Below are positions 10,800 to 20,428 of a DNA stretch of 64,000 bases, piece after piece. The notes under the pieces are model-generated. The model did no database searches. It was not told the origin of the DNA and saw only the letters and a program-made list of their open reading frames with translations. Every line of letters begins with the position of its first letter. The first letter of the stretch is position 1. The translations under genes were made by a program, and so were the position numbers. This DNA is from Adiantum capillus-veneris (lineage: Eukaryota > Streptophyta > Polypodiopsida > Polypodiales > Pteridaceae), in assembly GCA_014529385.2 (NCBI GenBank), contig CM043950.1, positions 81,788,843-81,852,842 of the forward strand, written 5' to 3'.

Positions 10800-11580
10800 C
10801 CAGTTTTGATAGTTAGATTGAGTAGATGGTTGATTTTGGAACTTTAGGGTTTGAGAAGTTGTAAGGTATATATACCACTTTTTGACCTTAATGAAGGACC
10901 TTTTGTCATTTTAAACAAGTTTGAAGTCTGTGAGTGAGCGTACTGTGTACGTGAGAGAGAGTGTGAGCTTCGTCTTGACGCTATGTGTGCTACGGTGGTC
11001 GGAATCGAGTGCGGAGAAGTGCAGCGTGTTGCCCCTGACTAGAGCTACGAGCCGATACCCACATTGCGCGCGTACGGTCCGGATTTGGGAGCTTCATCGG
11101 CTGTTTGGGTGAGCATACGTTATCTGATTTCGCATTGCAACATATCCACGCGTTCACATTGAGTAGAGCTACACATTAGGCACTTCAGATTTCAGAAACA
11201 AAGACCTGCAGATTTCGGCCAGACATCCTACGTGTTTTTGCACCGGATGTTGGTCGTGATTTTGGTTCATAGACCTTAGGGAGAGCGACCTATAGGTATT
11301 AGTAGGGTCTCCTTCAAGCTCTATGGTGTTTCGAAAGTGTTTGATGGGTGTTCGGCTCTAGCAAGCGTTGTAGGAAGTATCCTCTTTTGCACTCTTGAAG
11401 ACTGTGACTTAGACAATTGGTAGGGACCTCTGTAGGAATTAGTTAGGAGTCGGTCGAGTGTAGGTTGACACCTTATGCTTGCTTCCATGCGCCTGCGGGT
11501 CGAGCTTTGTCCTTAGCTGACATTACTTGTTAGGCGAGTTCTCGCTGTGCTGACGTTTGTCGCAGCGTACCCGTCCAACA
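10800..11580 (+). mobile_element. Truncated LTR (copy D) of the coiled-coil element family
   Basis: Matches the LTRs at 39244-40183 and 55415-56326, here in plus orientation. It ends with CCGTCCAACA at 11580, the same terminus as the others. About 130 bp are missing at its start, where it joins the broken gag at 10800. AGACATCCTACG at 11221-11232 is the half-site of the palindromes at 59983-60860. The flank beyond the LTR is shared with the 55.4 kb copy, so this LTR came with a segmental duplication rather than by its own insertion. Confidence 0.88.
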
Positions 11581-12572
11581 CGGCCCCACCGGCCAACCGA
11601 CCAACCGACTGGTCAATTTCCGACCACTTTTAGGCCGCCGTCCGGCCATAATATTTCGGCGAAAAAGAATATTCTATCTATTTGACACCAAATTAGAGTA
11701 TGTTCCACTAACAAGGCACTTACAAACTATGGCTCAATATCCGAGAGCACCCTAGCTCAAATGAGGAGCTGCATAGCTAATAAATAATCATGTCAATAAA
11801 AATTTCATACCGTGCAAGTAGTAAGTAAGCCCTGACCGTAGTAGTGTATCTCCTACTTAAAATTGAAATGAGTGTCCGGAATGCAAACTACATTGAGAAA
11901 TTGAATACGTAAAAGTTTGGTGAAGAAATAGTGATTGAGCAATGCGATAGAGAAACGAGTTTAGTGAAGTATGCGTACCTGCATTGTTTTCCATGAATGG
12001 CATATTGTACAAGAGGATTAGTATACTGAACCAAATAAATACCAAGAAAAAAGGGTTAAAATAATCTTGCAAAATAAAAAACAAAGAGAGGATTCATGTA
12101 AATGGTATACTGAAAACACTTGCGTCCTTAATGGTGTGCTAATTACAATAAAGTAAAAAATAGAGTAGTCCAGATGATGGATGGAGCCGTAAAATTGTGA
12201 AAAATTTAAAAACATAAGGTTAACAGGGCTGACCAGTGCAAGCAGGAGGTGCAAAATATAACAATGAGCCATTTAAAGAGGACAATGTCTTTGAATAAAA
12301 ATCCCCAAAAATTTGTAATTTATGCAATTTTCAACTATGGATATGTGTGCATAACAGTTAATAACATCAAATGATGAATGAACGTTAATTTATGAAGGAG
12401 TCCTACGTAGATGCTAGAGGTTAAATGACAACAGGTTGCTAGCGATTAATACAGATCACAATACTTATGTACCTTGTTGAACGACATCTTGATTAGTATA
12501 TATTAGTATACCATTCATTCGCTATGTACTTTAGTTTACTGTATGTTTTATATATTTAATTATTGGATTATT
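10800..12572. repeat. Segmental duplication block D, copy 1 (inverted copy 54422-56191)
   Basis: The reverse complement of 54422-56191 aligns over the whole length: about 780 bp of LTR followed by about 990 bp of flanking AT-rich DNA. Part of the flank (about 11690-12420) also matches 48965-49830, a unit of the 1.96-kb tandem repeat. Confidence 0.9.
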
Positions 12573-13670
12573 CGAGATGATACAGCCATCCTGCTATCAA
12601 CTGGAAGTTTTTTGTTTGTCGAATTGTTTGCTGTTTGGATCTACATCCTGTATTATCAGACTCACTTCCGAAGGAGAGAATGCTAACTATTTCCTGGGAC
12701 CAGTTGGGTACCATTTCAATGTTGAAAAGATAAGCATCTGGTATGTCATCATCTACCCCTTGAGGAGCTTCCCTGTTGTGTATTCTTGAAAGATGATCAG
12801 CTCGCAGATGGGTTTTACCCTTTTTGACCACCACTGTGAAGTCAAATTCTAGAAATATAATAAACCAGCGTACGATTCTCCGTGTATTGCAAGGTTTATT
12901 TAGTAGGTATAAAAGAGCTTGATGATCCGTGAAGAACACAAATTTGTTTGCAAGCAAATAATGCCGAAATTTCTTTACAGCATAAATCATTCCTAACCCT
13001 TCCCTCTTGGTGGTTGTGTAGTTCTGTTCTGCACTGTTTAACTGTCGGCCCGCATAGCAAACCAGAAAATCCATTGTTCCGTCTCTAGGTTGAGCTAGAA
13101 TACTTCCAATGACATATGTTGAAGCATCAATGTGCATGTGGAATATCTTTTCCCAATCTGGTGCCTTTAGTACAGGTGCTAATATAAGGTTTTCCTTCAG
13201 CCTTTAGAATGAGGTTTCACACTCCTTGGTCCATTCGAAATTGACTAGCAAACGATACAGAGGTTGTGCGATAACCGCATACATGTATATGAATCTTCGA
13301 TAATATCCACAGTGCCCCATGAAAAATTGTACTTGTTTCGCATTAGTAGGCCTGGGCAGGTCTACAATGACTTTGACTTTGTCTAGGTTTGTGGTTATGC
13401 CGTTTCTTGAGACAATGTGTCCTAAGATTCGTCCTTGCTTAACCATAAATACACACTTTTCCAGGTTCAGACAGATTTGATATGTTCTGCACTTTTCAAA
13501 GACCTTTTGCAAATGGTCAGTATGTTCCTCTCGCAGAAGAGAGTGTACACACAGGTCATCCATGTAAATTTCTAAGAATATTCTTAGGTATTCCTTGAAA
13601 GAGTGAGTCATTAACCTCTAGAAAGTGGCTGGTGTATTTGTTAAGCCAAATGGCATAGCTAGATCAAGGA
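12568..13670 (-). pseudogene. Ty3/gypsy reverse transcriptase-RNase H relic
   Basis: One minus-strand frame covers the end of the RT domain and the RNase H domain. It starts with MPFGLTNTPATF, then a TAG at 13618-13620 where the family has Gln. The catalytic IYMDDL box follows, then LEKCVFMVKQGRILGHIVS and GHCGYYRRFI. A TAA at 13204-13206, again at an expected Gln, comes before the RNase H part: HIDASTYVIGSILAQ, YTTTKREGLGMIYAVKKFRH, FFTDHQALLYLL and ADHLSR. The integrase is missing: the right end is lost near 12572 where duplication block D begins, and the N-terminal RT fingers are lost beyond 13670. This is the only RT catalytic box in the window. Confidence 0.93.
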
Positions 13671-14786
13671 GAGTGATAGAATGAGGGAGTGAGGACTAGA
13701 AGAAACATATAGATTTTAATGTAGGAATGTGGGATGACAACATATTTAGGAATTTTGGGAATTATTCAAGTCCCATTTCTTTAAAGGGTACTTGAAATTT
13801 GAGTATTATTGTGTATTTGGAGATAGCATCTGTTTGTGAGCCCTTGATTATGCCATTAAAATGTATCCCTTCTTCAATAAATATATGAATGTGTTGGTAT
13901 AAAATCACATGGAAGAATACACTAAACATGAACGTTGGAAGGATGCCCTCGAAATTTATCTAAACTCTCAATTTTTCCATGTGTAAAAAATACTTGATAT
14001 GAATGGATTTTAATTTGTCCGTTGTTATGATTGCACTGACTATATCAAGACTACCTAGAAAATAAAACGTTTTCATGAAGAACATCTGAATTGATAGGAT
14101 CCCAAAAGAATATGGTGCTTAGAAACACCAAGAAAAGTGACATTAGTATAATTGTATTGCATTATAGATAAACTAATCTAATAATTCACATATTACAAGA
14201 AATTAAGAAACACACATATTTTTGGATGTCAATGGTTGGAAAATTAAAGAGCTATTTAAAGATAATATAGGAATTGATGATATCTCAAATATATAGATAA
14301 TATATATTTAAAGATAATATAGGAATTGATGATATTTAAAGATAATATAGGAATTGATGATATCTCAAATAGATGGTGGTGTTTAAAAACACCAAAATAA
14401 GTAATGAACCGTAACGTTATCATTTATTGTTTGGTTTAGGTACATGTACCAAATTCCATCCTACTCTAATACATGTGATTCTTATTATAAAAATGCTTCT
14501 GTTTGGGCCAATATGTACTCTACTTCTGTCTCTATATTCATTTTCCACAATGATGCAAGTTAATCATGCTTTCCTCTTACAGCAGCTAATCCAAATAACC
14601 ATGACATTGTCATGATTTTTCTTCTTAAAAAGGCTTATGTTGTTTGATGTCATAGTTGTGAAAAAAGGAAATTAAGACACTATGTGCAATTCCCAAAGAT
14701 AATTAGAACTATGTTAGTACTAACGCTAGAAATGTATTAAAAATGATTAAAATTCCTCATAAAATTCCCAACTCCAAATACAAGGT

Positions 14787-14830
<44 letters not shown>

Positions 14831-15880
14831 CCCTTGCTCTTGTGTCAATCAATAACCATACATATTCAAAAAATACACATTGTATTTAGTAAGACCTAAT
14901 TTATGCATGATTTTTAAGACATGCATACACCTTGATTATTACTAGATATGACATATTTTAAATAAATCAAAGTAATAATAGCCTTGGCAATTATGAATAA
15001 TGAGCCTCAAAACTATTCACAACCACTGACAGTCACATTAACACAAGTCTTGTAATTAGACACTCAAGTGTCCTGAGACACTAAAGTGTCTTGCAAACAA
15101 ATGAACTTTGGTTGATTTTTTTAGTATACTTATGATTTATATAGATTATAAAGCAGTCATGACCATATAGTTCAACACTTCAATTACGCTCCTAAATTTT
15201 GTTTCAGTTAAATTAGAGCATACTAGTGCGCAAAATTTAGGTGCCTATGGAATGAAATTTTGCATGCACCCGCTTTCCATTGCCATGCAGAATCTTGGCA
15301 TGCATGACTTCGTGTGAGGCATTGCTTGAGCTAGGGCCTCTTTGGCCAAATTGATAAGCAAATTCAAATTTTAAGTGGCCATTTGGCATGCCAAACCTTC
15401 AAGCTGGTTTAGAATGAAACATGCTACCCGAAAATGAGTGGAAGAGGCCTCGCTTACAAAAAACAGAGGTGTTAATTCATTGCACTATAGTTTCGGGTAA
15501 CGTGCTACTCGCGTGCAAACAGGATGGTGCTACCTTCTACAGGTGAAGACCTTCCCTCCATGCAATTTTGTAGAAGTTTAGAAGGCCACGAGGTTCTGTA
15601 TCCGGCCACAGGTGGATTGGGCAAAGCATGCCCATCCTATTGATTGGCGCAGTAAGTGTTACAAGGGGACAATCCTTGCATTCAATTCCCGCATGCAGCT
15701 CTTTAAATGCATGTTCGAGGGTGACAAGGCCTGCTTCATGATCTCTTTAAATGCATGTTCGAGGGTCACAAGGCCTGCTTCGTGATCTCATGGGAGAATT
15801 TGTGCATGCATATTGTTCTAGATGCACAAGCAATGCTTGATTCATAGAATGTAATTGATTTTGATGTTGATGATGAGGTC
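13671..15880. other. No gene recognised; AT-rich DNA with small repeats
   Basis: Holds a three-copy tandem repeat at 14253-14362 and a (CT)n tract at 14786-14828. A short duplicated phrase, CTCTTTAAATGCATGTTCGA, occurs twice between about 15700 and 15766. No frame shows a known domain. Confidence 0.6.
14253..14362. repeat. Three-copy tandem repeat of ~28-53 bp
   Basis: ATTTAAAGATAATATAGGAA begins at 14253, 14306 and 14334. The first two copies are followed by different spacer lengths. Confidence 0.85.
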
Positions 15881-15883
15881 TCT

Positions 15884-16651
15884 TTGGCAGAGTTTTTGGC
15901 ATCCCAAAAGAAGGGAAGGGACAAAGCACGATGCTCAAATGTATGTCCTCGTGTGGAGCCACCCGTGGTTTTTTATGTGGATGGCGTAGTTGATGCCGAT
16001 GGAGATGCGATGCAAGTCATGAAATCTATGGATGATGCTTTGATTATGCAACTCGTGTCTTTGCAGGAAAAAGATGTACAGCATGAGGAATCTTTGTGTG
16101 TGTCCGGACATGCTCAGATTGCAAATATGCCTATCGTTGGATGTATTGGTAGACCTCTTGCGCTGTGTAAAAGAGGTCGCCCTCCAAAGCGTACCTCAGA
16201 TTGGATTGGTTGTTTTGACACGCGAGCGTCCACAAGTGGTTTTTGTTTCATGCTTCGCAGCTCATGTATATCATGGTTGAGCAAGAAGCAACCTATTGTG
16301 ACCACTTCGAGTTGTGAGGCTAAGTACAGGGAAGTCTTGACAGCTACGGTTGAGTGTGTATGGCTCAGACGCCTTATGGCTGATTTGGGTGTTGGATAGG
16401 ACACTGCCAACACTATCTACACTGACAGTCAGAGCGCATTGGCAGTTGCAAGGAACCCAGTTTTTCATGCTCCAATAAAGCACATTGAGGTGCATTACCA
16501 CTATGTCAGGGAGAGGATCTCAGCAGGAGAGATCATCTTGGCTTATGTGCCAACACAGGACAACCTTGCAGATCTTTTCACAAAGGCATTGTCTCGTGAG
16601 AAGCTTGAAGCTTTCCGCAAAGCTTTGGGCTTACTCCCCTTTGTGGACTGA
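15884..16651 (+). pseudogene. Ty1/copia polyprotein C-terminus (RNase H), broken
   Basis: The RNase H part starts near 16195 with SDWIGCFDTRASTSGFCF, followed by SWLSKKQPIVTTSSCEAKY, the acidic-residue and SSCEAEY-like signatures of copia RNase H. A TAG at 16397-16399 breaks the frame where Gln is expected. The same frame resumes with IYTDSQSALAVARNPVFH and PTQDNLADLFTKALSREKL, and ends at 16651. The roughly 100 residues before 16195 do not look like copia and may be DNA joined to it. Upstream RT and integrase are absent. A polypurine tract and LTR follow in the right order. Confidence 0.92.
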
Positions 16652-16716
16652 TCATGTCCTCAGGGCATGGCACTTCCCTTTACTCATGTGCCAGCTCTCG
16701 TTCACCGCATCACTCC

Positions 16717-16724
16717 AGGGGGGA
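16717..16724 (+). promoter_or_regulatory. Polypurine tract of the copia element
   Basis: AGGGGGGA lies two bases before the LTR start TGTTACC, the expected plus-strand priming site. Confidence 0.75.
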
Positions 16725-16726
16725 TT

Positions 16727-16952
16727 TGTTACCATATACATGTGGTAGTGATGTGTGTGAACACACTAGGCCGCCAGGGCATTTTTTCCCTCTTTAGAAG
16801 GTTTTTTCCCCTGAGCATTGTATATACGCCCATCACTCTAGGGCTATCTATCTTTCCATTGCACACTAAGTAACACACTCTCTATTGTGTGCCTTGAGCT
16901 TCCTTTGTCTTCTCCAAGCTGTGTGTGTTCCTCTGCAACCCTAATTCCAACA
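16727..16952 (+). mobile_element. Short 3' LTR of the copia element (226 bp)
   Basis: Starts TGTTACCATA after the polypurine tract and ends ATTCCAACA. A TATA-like TGTATATACG lies near 16818. The length fits the short LTRs of many copia elements. No second LTR is visible, so the element is truncated on its 5' side. Confidence 0.75.
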
Positions 16953-17379
16953 TTGACATTGTCTTTGTTCACACTAATTTCATTCATTGGCCACTTGATC
17001 ATGCTTCCAAATGCCTAAGACATGTTTCATGCATCCATAGTCTCAACTAGAATCATAAGCATACTATCAATGCTCTCAAGGACATGTATGGACACACATG
17101 TTACACCAATTGATCAAAGTTACATCTTGTGAATGGATCGATGGAATGCACAATCCTACGTGCATTCCTTGTAGAACCATCAATAAGAAACAAAACTTCA
17201 CTTTGTTTTGGTCCCTCCAATCTTTGCAAAAATGAAGACAACAATGTGTGATAAGACAATGTATTCCCAAAAAGGTTGAATTTAAACATAGCTTGAGGTT
17301 CAAACCCAGGCTCTAGATTTAGGCTCCAACTTAAGTTCAAGTTCATTGCATTAAGGCCTTGCGCACACTGCTTTACCAC

Positions 17380-17860
17380 AATTCGGATTGGTTTGATACA
17401 ATCCAGGGTCGTCTGCTACAATCTAGACTGGTTTGCTACAATTTGGCATGATCGACAAAGATTCAGATTGATCATTTAACACTTGGACCAGTTTGTTAAA
17501 ACATTGTAGAAATCTAGATTGTTATAGATTGGCTGTCAAAAATCCAGATTGAACAGGTCCACAAAACGTTGAAAACAAGTTTGTAGGCATAAATTAGGAT
17601 AAGTATGCAACAATCAGGGACAGTTCACAAGAATTTGAACTGATTTGCGACAGTTCGGATTCATATGACGTGATCGTTCAAAATTTGGATTGATCATTGA
17701 AAATCTAGAACGCTCATTAAAAGCCCAAAGTTTACACCAACTCTTCAAAAATCTATATGGGTCCATAAGAATAAATCTAGATCTTTCCACAACATCCGAA
17801 CTAGTCCACAAGAATCTAGATTGGTCCATAAGAATCTAGAATGTGTTCATAACCAAATCG
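17380..17860. repeat. Degenerate short-period repeat
   Basis: Phrases of the type AATCTAGATTGGTCCACAAG recur irregularly with a spacing of roughly 25-35 bp. The copies are too diverged for a firm consensus by eye. Confidence 0.5.
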
Positions 17861-18423
17861 ATGTGCAACTCTCAGTGAGCTCCTAACACATCACACTTAT
17901 TACATTGGCTTGAAATAAATCAAAAAGTTACATTACATGGCCATATTGAGAGAAGAAGAAACTCTAATCTCTATTGTTTCTTTCTATTCATTCTTGATGT
18001 GCATCTGCAAGGTGTGGTCCTTTCACAGATTCTGTTTACTAACTCCACTCCGTTAGCACCCTTCAATACTAAACTACACATTAAGGTGAGTGAAGGGCCA
18101 TCAAATGTTTGCCTTGCATGATAAAGGGTGACGTACTTGACGTCCCTTCCTTAGTGAAGGGAAAGTACTAAAATTCCCCTTCCTTAGGAATGATAAGGGC
18201 ACCTTGAAATTTTCACCTTGCTTCTACTTTCACCATCTTATAAACTTTTGTGAGTTTTCTCTTCCATGTTAACAAGATTTGCATTGCTCATGCTCATAGC
18301 TTGTTGCTCCATGTAATGCAGCTATTACTTCATCTCATCAAGGAGAAGAACGAGTCTTATTAAGCACTAAGTAAACTTTACCGAGCGAACACAAAAATTG
18401 AGCAAAATGCAGACGGAACAAGA

Positions 18424-18426
<3 letters not shown>

Positions 18427-18461
<35 letters not shown>

Positions 18462-18487
18462 AGAGAGAAAGAGAGAGAGAGAGAGAG
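18427..18487. repeat. (TG)n(GA)n microsatellite
   Basis: A TG tract to 18457 is followed by an interrupted GA tract. Confidence 0.95.
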
Positions 18488-18542
18488 TCTCATGAACTAA
18501 TCAACCTTGGCAATGAATAAGTGATACAATGTACAATTGGGA

Positions 18543-18567
18543 GGGGGGGGGGGGGGGGGGGGGGGGG
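18543..18567. repeat. (G)25 homopolymer
   Basis: Twenty-five uninterrupted guanines on the plus strand. Runs this long are uncommon and can form quadruplex structures. The exact length is uncertain in any assembly. Confidence 0.85.
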
Positions 18568-18867
18568 TGTCACATACCTACCTACCTTAGTAAATTTACC
18601 TACCCAAACTTTGACAAATAAATAAAATAATACCCAAAAGCAAAAATAATAATGGGATCACTTTGGGCAGTTCACTTGAGATGCCAAAACCTTAACACCC
18701 TCTATACAACTCATAGTGGACATAAATAGTGAGACCACGTCCATGAAGAAGCTACCATGAACACCTATGTAGTTGTACACTCCACTACCTACATCTCGCA
18801 TTTGCTACCCTCAACTTTGTTCCTTAGAAGAATGCCATCTTGAGCATTAGTTGACTTTTAGAAAATT

Positions 18868-19020
18868 GAACTATAGAACACACTACATCCAAGAATCCCC
18901 ACTTGTGAACTATGAACACATCACGTCCAAAATACTCCAAGACAATGAACTATGGAACACATCATATCCTAAATACTCCAAGATAATGAACTGTGGAACA
19001 CATTCTGTCCATAATCTGAC
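18868..19020. repeat. Four-copy ~40-bp tandem repeat
   Basis: Units beginning GAACTATGGAACACATCA-like start at 18868, 18907, 18947 and 18988. The two middle units are the most alike, and the outer ones are diverged. Confidence 0.8.
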
Positions 19021-19725
19021 CAACAACAATGGATTGGTGTGCACTCATCCATAGTGTTTCAGATACTCTAATTGGTTCCCTACCTGATGCATGTGCCTTG
19101 AACTTCGACCCACGGGTTCAAACACCGGTAACTTGAACTCCAAAACACAAGGGTCCCAATTCCTTGCCCCTCTCTACCACTCACAAGCCTCTCTTTGCCT
19201 AAAGCTAGTGGCGGCATCTGCCCTTTTAACTAAAAATCTAGTGTCGTGGCCTCTGTGGTTGCCACCACGTGTGACAAGAAGATCTCCACTATCAAATCTT
19301 TATCATTGTCATCCCTATCCAGCTTGTCTTTGTCTTAGACTTCCTGTGAGTTCCTGCTTTTGTCTTTGGCTTCAAACTCCCGAGCCAAACAAAGCATCAT
19401 GTCACATTTATAACAATTGTGGTCGGACCTCGTGGGTACCAATGCAACTAAGTGAGCACTCCTTATCAAGCTTCCTTTACCTTTGTCCTCTAGCAAACTC
19501 GTCCATATGATTTTGGCTTCACAATCTTAGTGCATAGACTCCTAACTAGATAGCTCGATGTCCCATATCATTGAGATCGGATGATGTTAATAAGGTTAAT
19601 CCATAAGTAGTCAAAATACGATACCAGTAGGTGTACCAACATTTTTCAGTAGATTGTGGATACCTCTCTTTCATGAAAAGTAAAAGAAATGGATTTTTTT
19701 TTTTTGGGGGGGGGGGAGGGGACCT

Positions 19726-20132
19726 CAGCACTAAAGGGCATGGGGCATTAAATGAAGCCCCAGAGGTGGGATCTACGGCTGAGAAGCCCGGGCACAAAAG
19801 CAGAGGCGCGCAGGACCGTAGGATGCACCAGAAGTAAACTAGGACGCCGAAAAGTAAACTTGGACATGGACACACCTGTCCACGTTGACTTATCATGCGT
19901 TTGTTGCCCACCATGGTCAACATATGCGCACGAGGGGTTGGATAAGCCATGCGCCTCGCTCAACACCCACCGGGGTTCAAATCGTGCGAGCAGCACCCCA
20001 CGCCACCGGGGTTCAAATTGTGCGAGCAGCACCCCACGCCCCATTTTTTTGAGCCCTCAAATCTCCTTGAAATTCCTGCGCGCACCCCCAGCCATAGATC
20101 CCATCTCTTTGCTCCCGGGGCCTTTAGTGCTG
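19726..20132. mobile_element. Possible MITE with 12-bp terminal inverted repeats
   Basis: CAGCACTAAAGG at 19726-19737 is exactly inverted at 20121-20132. Weaker inverted similarity continues inward (GTGGGATCTACGGCTG against the inverted GATGGGATCTATGGCTG, and GCGCGCAGG on both arms). Each end abuts a plus-strand G run, an interrupted run at 19706-19720 and (G)30 at 20135-20164. I see no clear target-site duplication and no transposase. The CAG start would fit an hAT-like element, but that is a guess. Confidence 0.4.
19967..20038. repeat. 36-bp tandem duplication
   Basis: CCACCGGGGTTCAAATCGTG and what follows is repeated once with a single visible change. It lies inside the possible MITE. Confidence 0.85.
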
Positions 20133-20134
20133 AA

Positions 20135-20164
20135 GGGGGGGGGGGGGGGGGGGGGGGGGGGGGG
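20135..20164. repeat. (G)30 homopolymer
   Basis: Thirty uninterrupted guanines on the plus strand, adjoining the right inverted repeat of the possible MITE. A shorter G-rich run lies at 20583-20604. Confidence 0.85.
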
Positions 20165-20364
20165 CGCAGAAAGGTTAAATGGGTGGGAGAAAAGGGGGCA
20201 CGTGTTCGGCTGACTCCGTCGGGAGGGGACACAGAGAGCTGGTCAAGGGCATGCCATGCAAGATGGGGAGGGGATAATGGAGCAAGGACAAGGCAGGGCG
20301 AGGAAACGCGAGGCAACAATTGGGGACAGAATCGAGAGGAGGCGACACTACAACGTTGGAGGGT

Positions 20365-20367
<3 letters not shown>

Positions 20368-20424
<57 letters not shown>
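20368..20424. repeat. (CT)n microsatellite
   Basis: A pure CT tract followed by GTGCGCGCGC. Confidence 0.97.

Positions 20425-20428
<4 letters not shown>

Noticed and set aside
15640-15710. Possible tRNA-derived SINE promoter (GGCGCAGTAAG and CATTCAATTCCC)
   Set aside because: The B-box match is poor, there is no cloverleaf, and I saw no second copy or A-rich tail.
19085-19125. GGGTTCAAACACC resembling a tRNA B box
   Set aside because: No A box at the right distance and no stem pairing, so it is not a tRNA gene.
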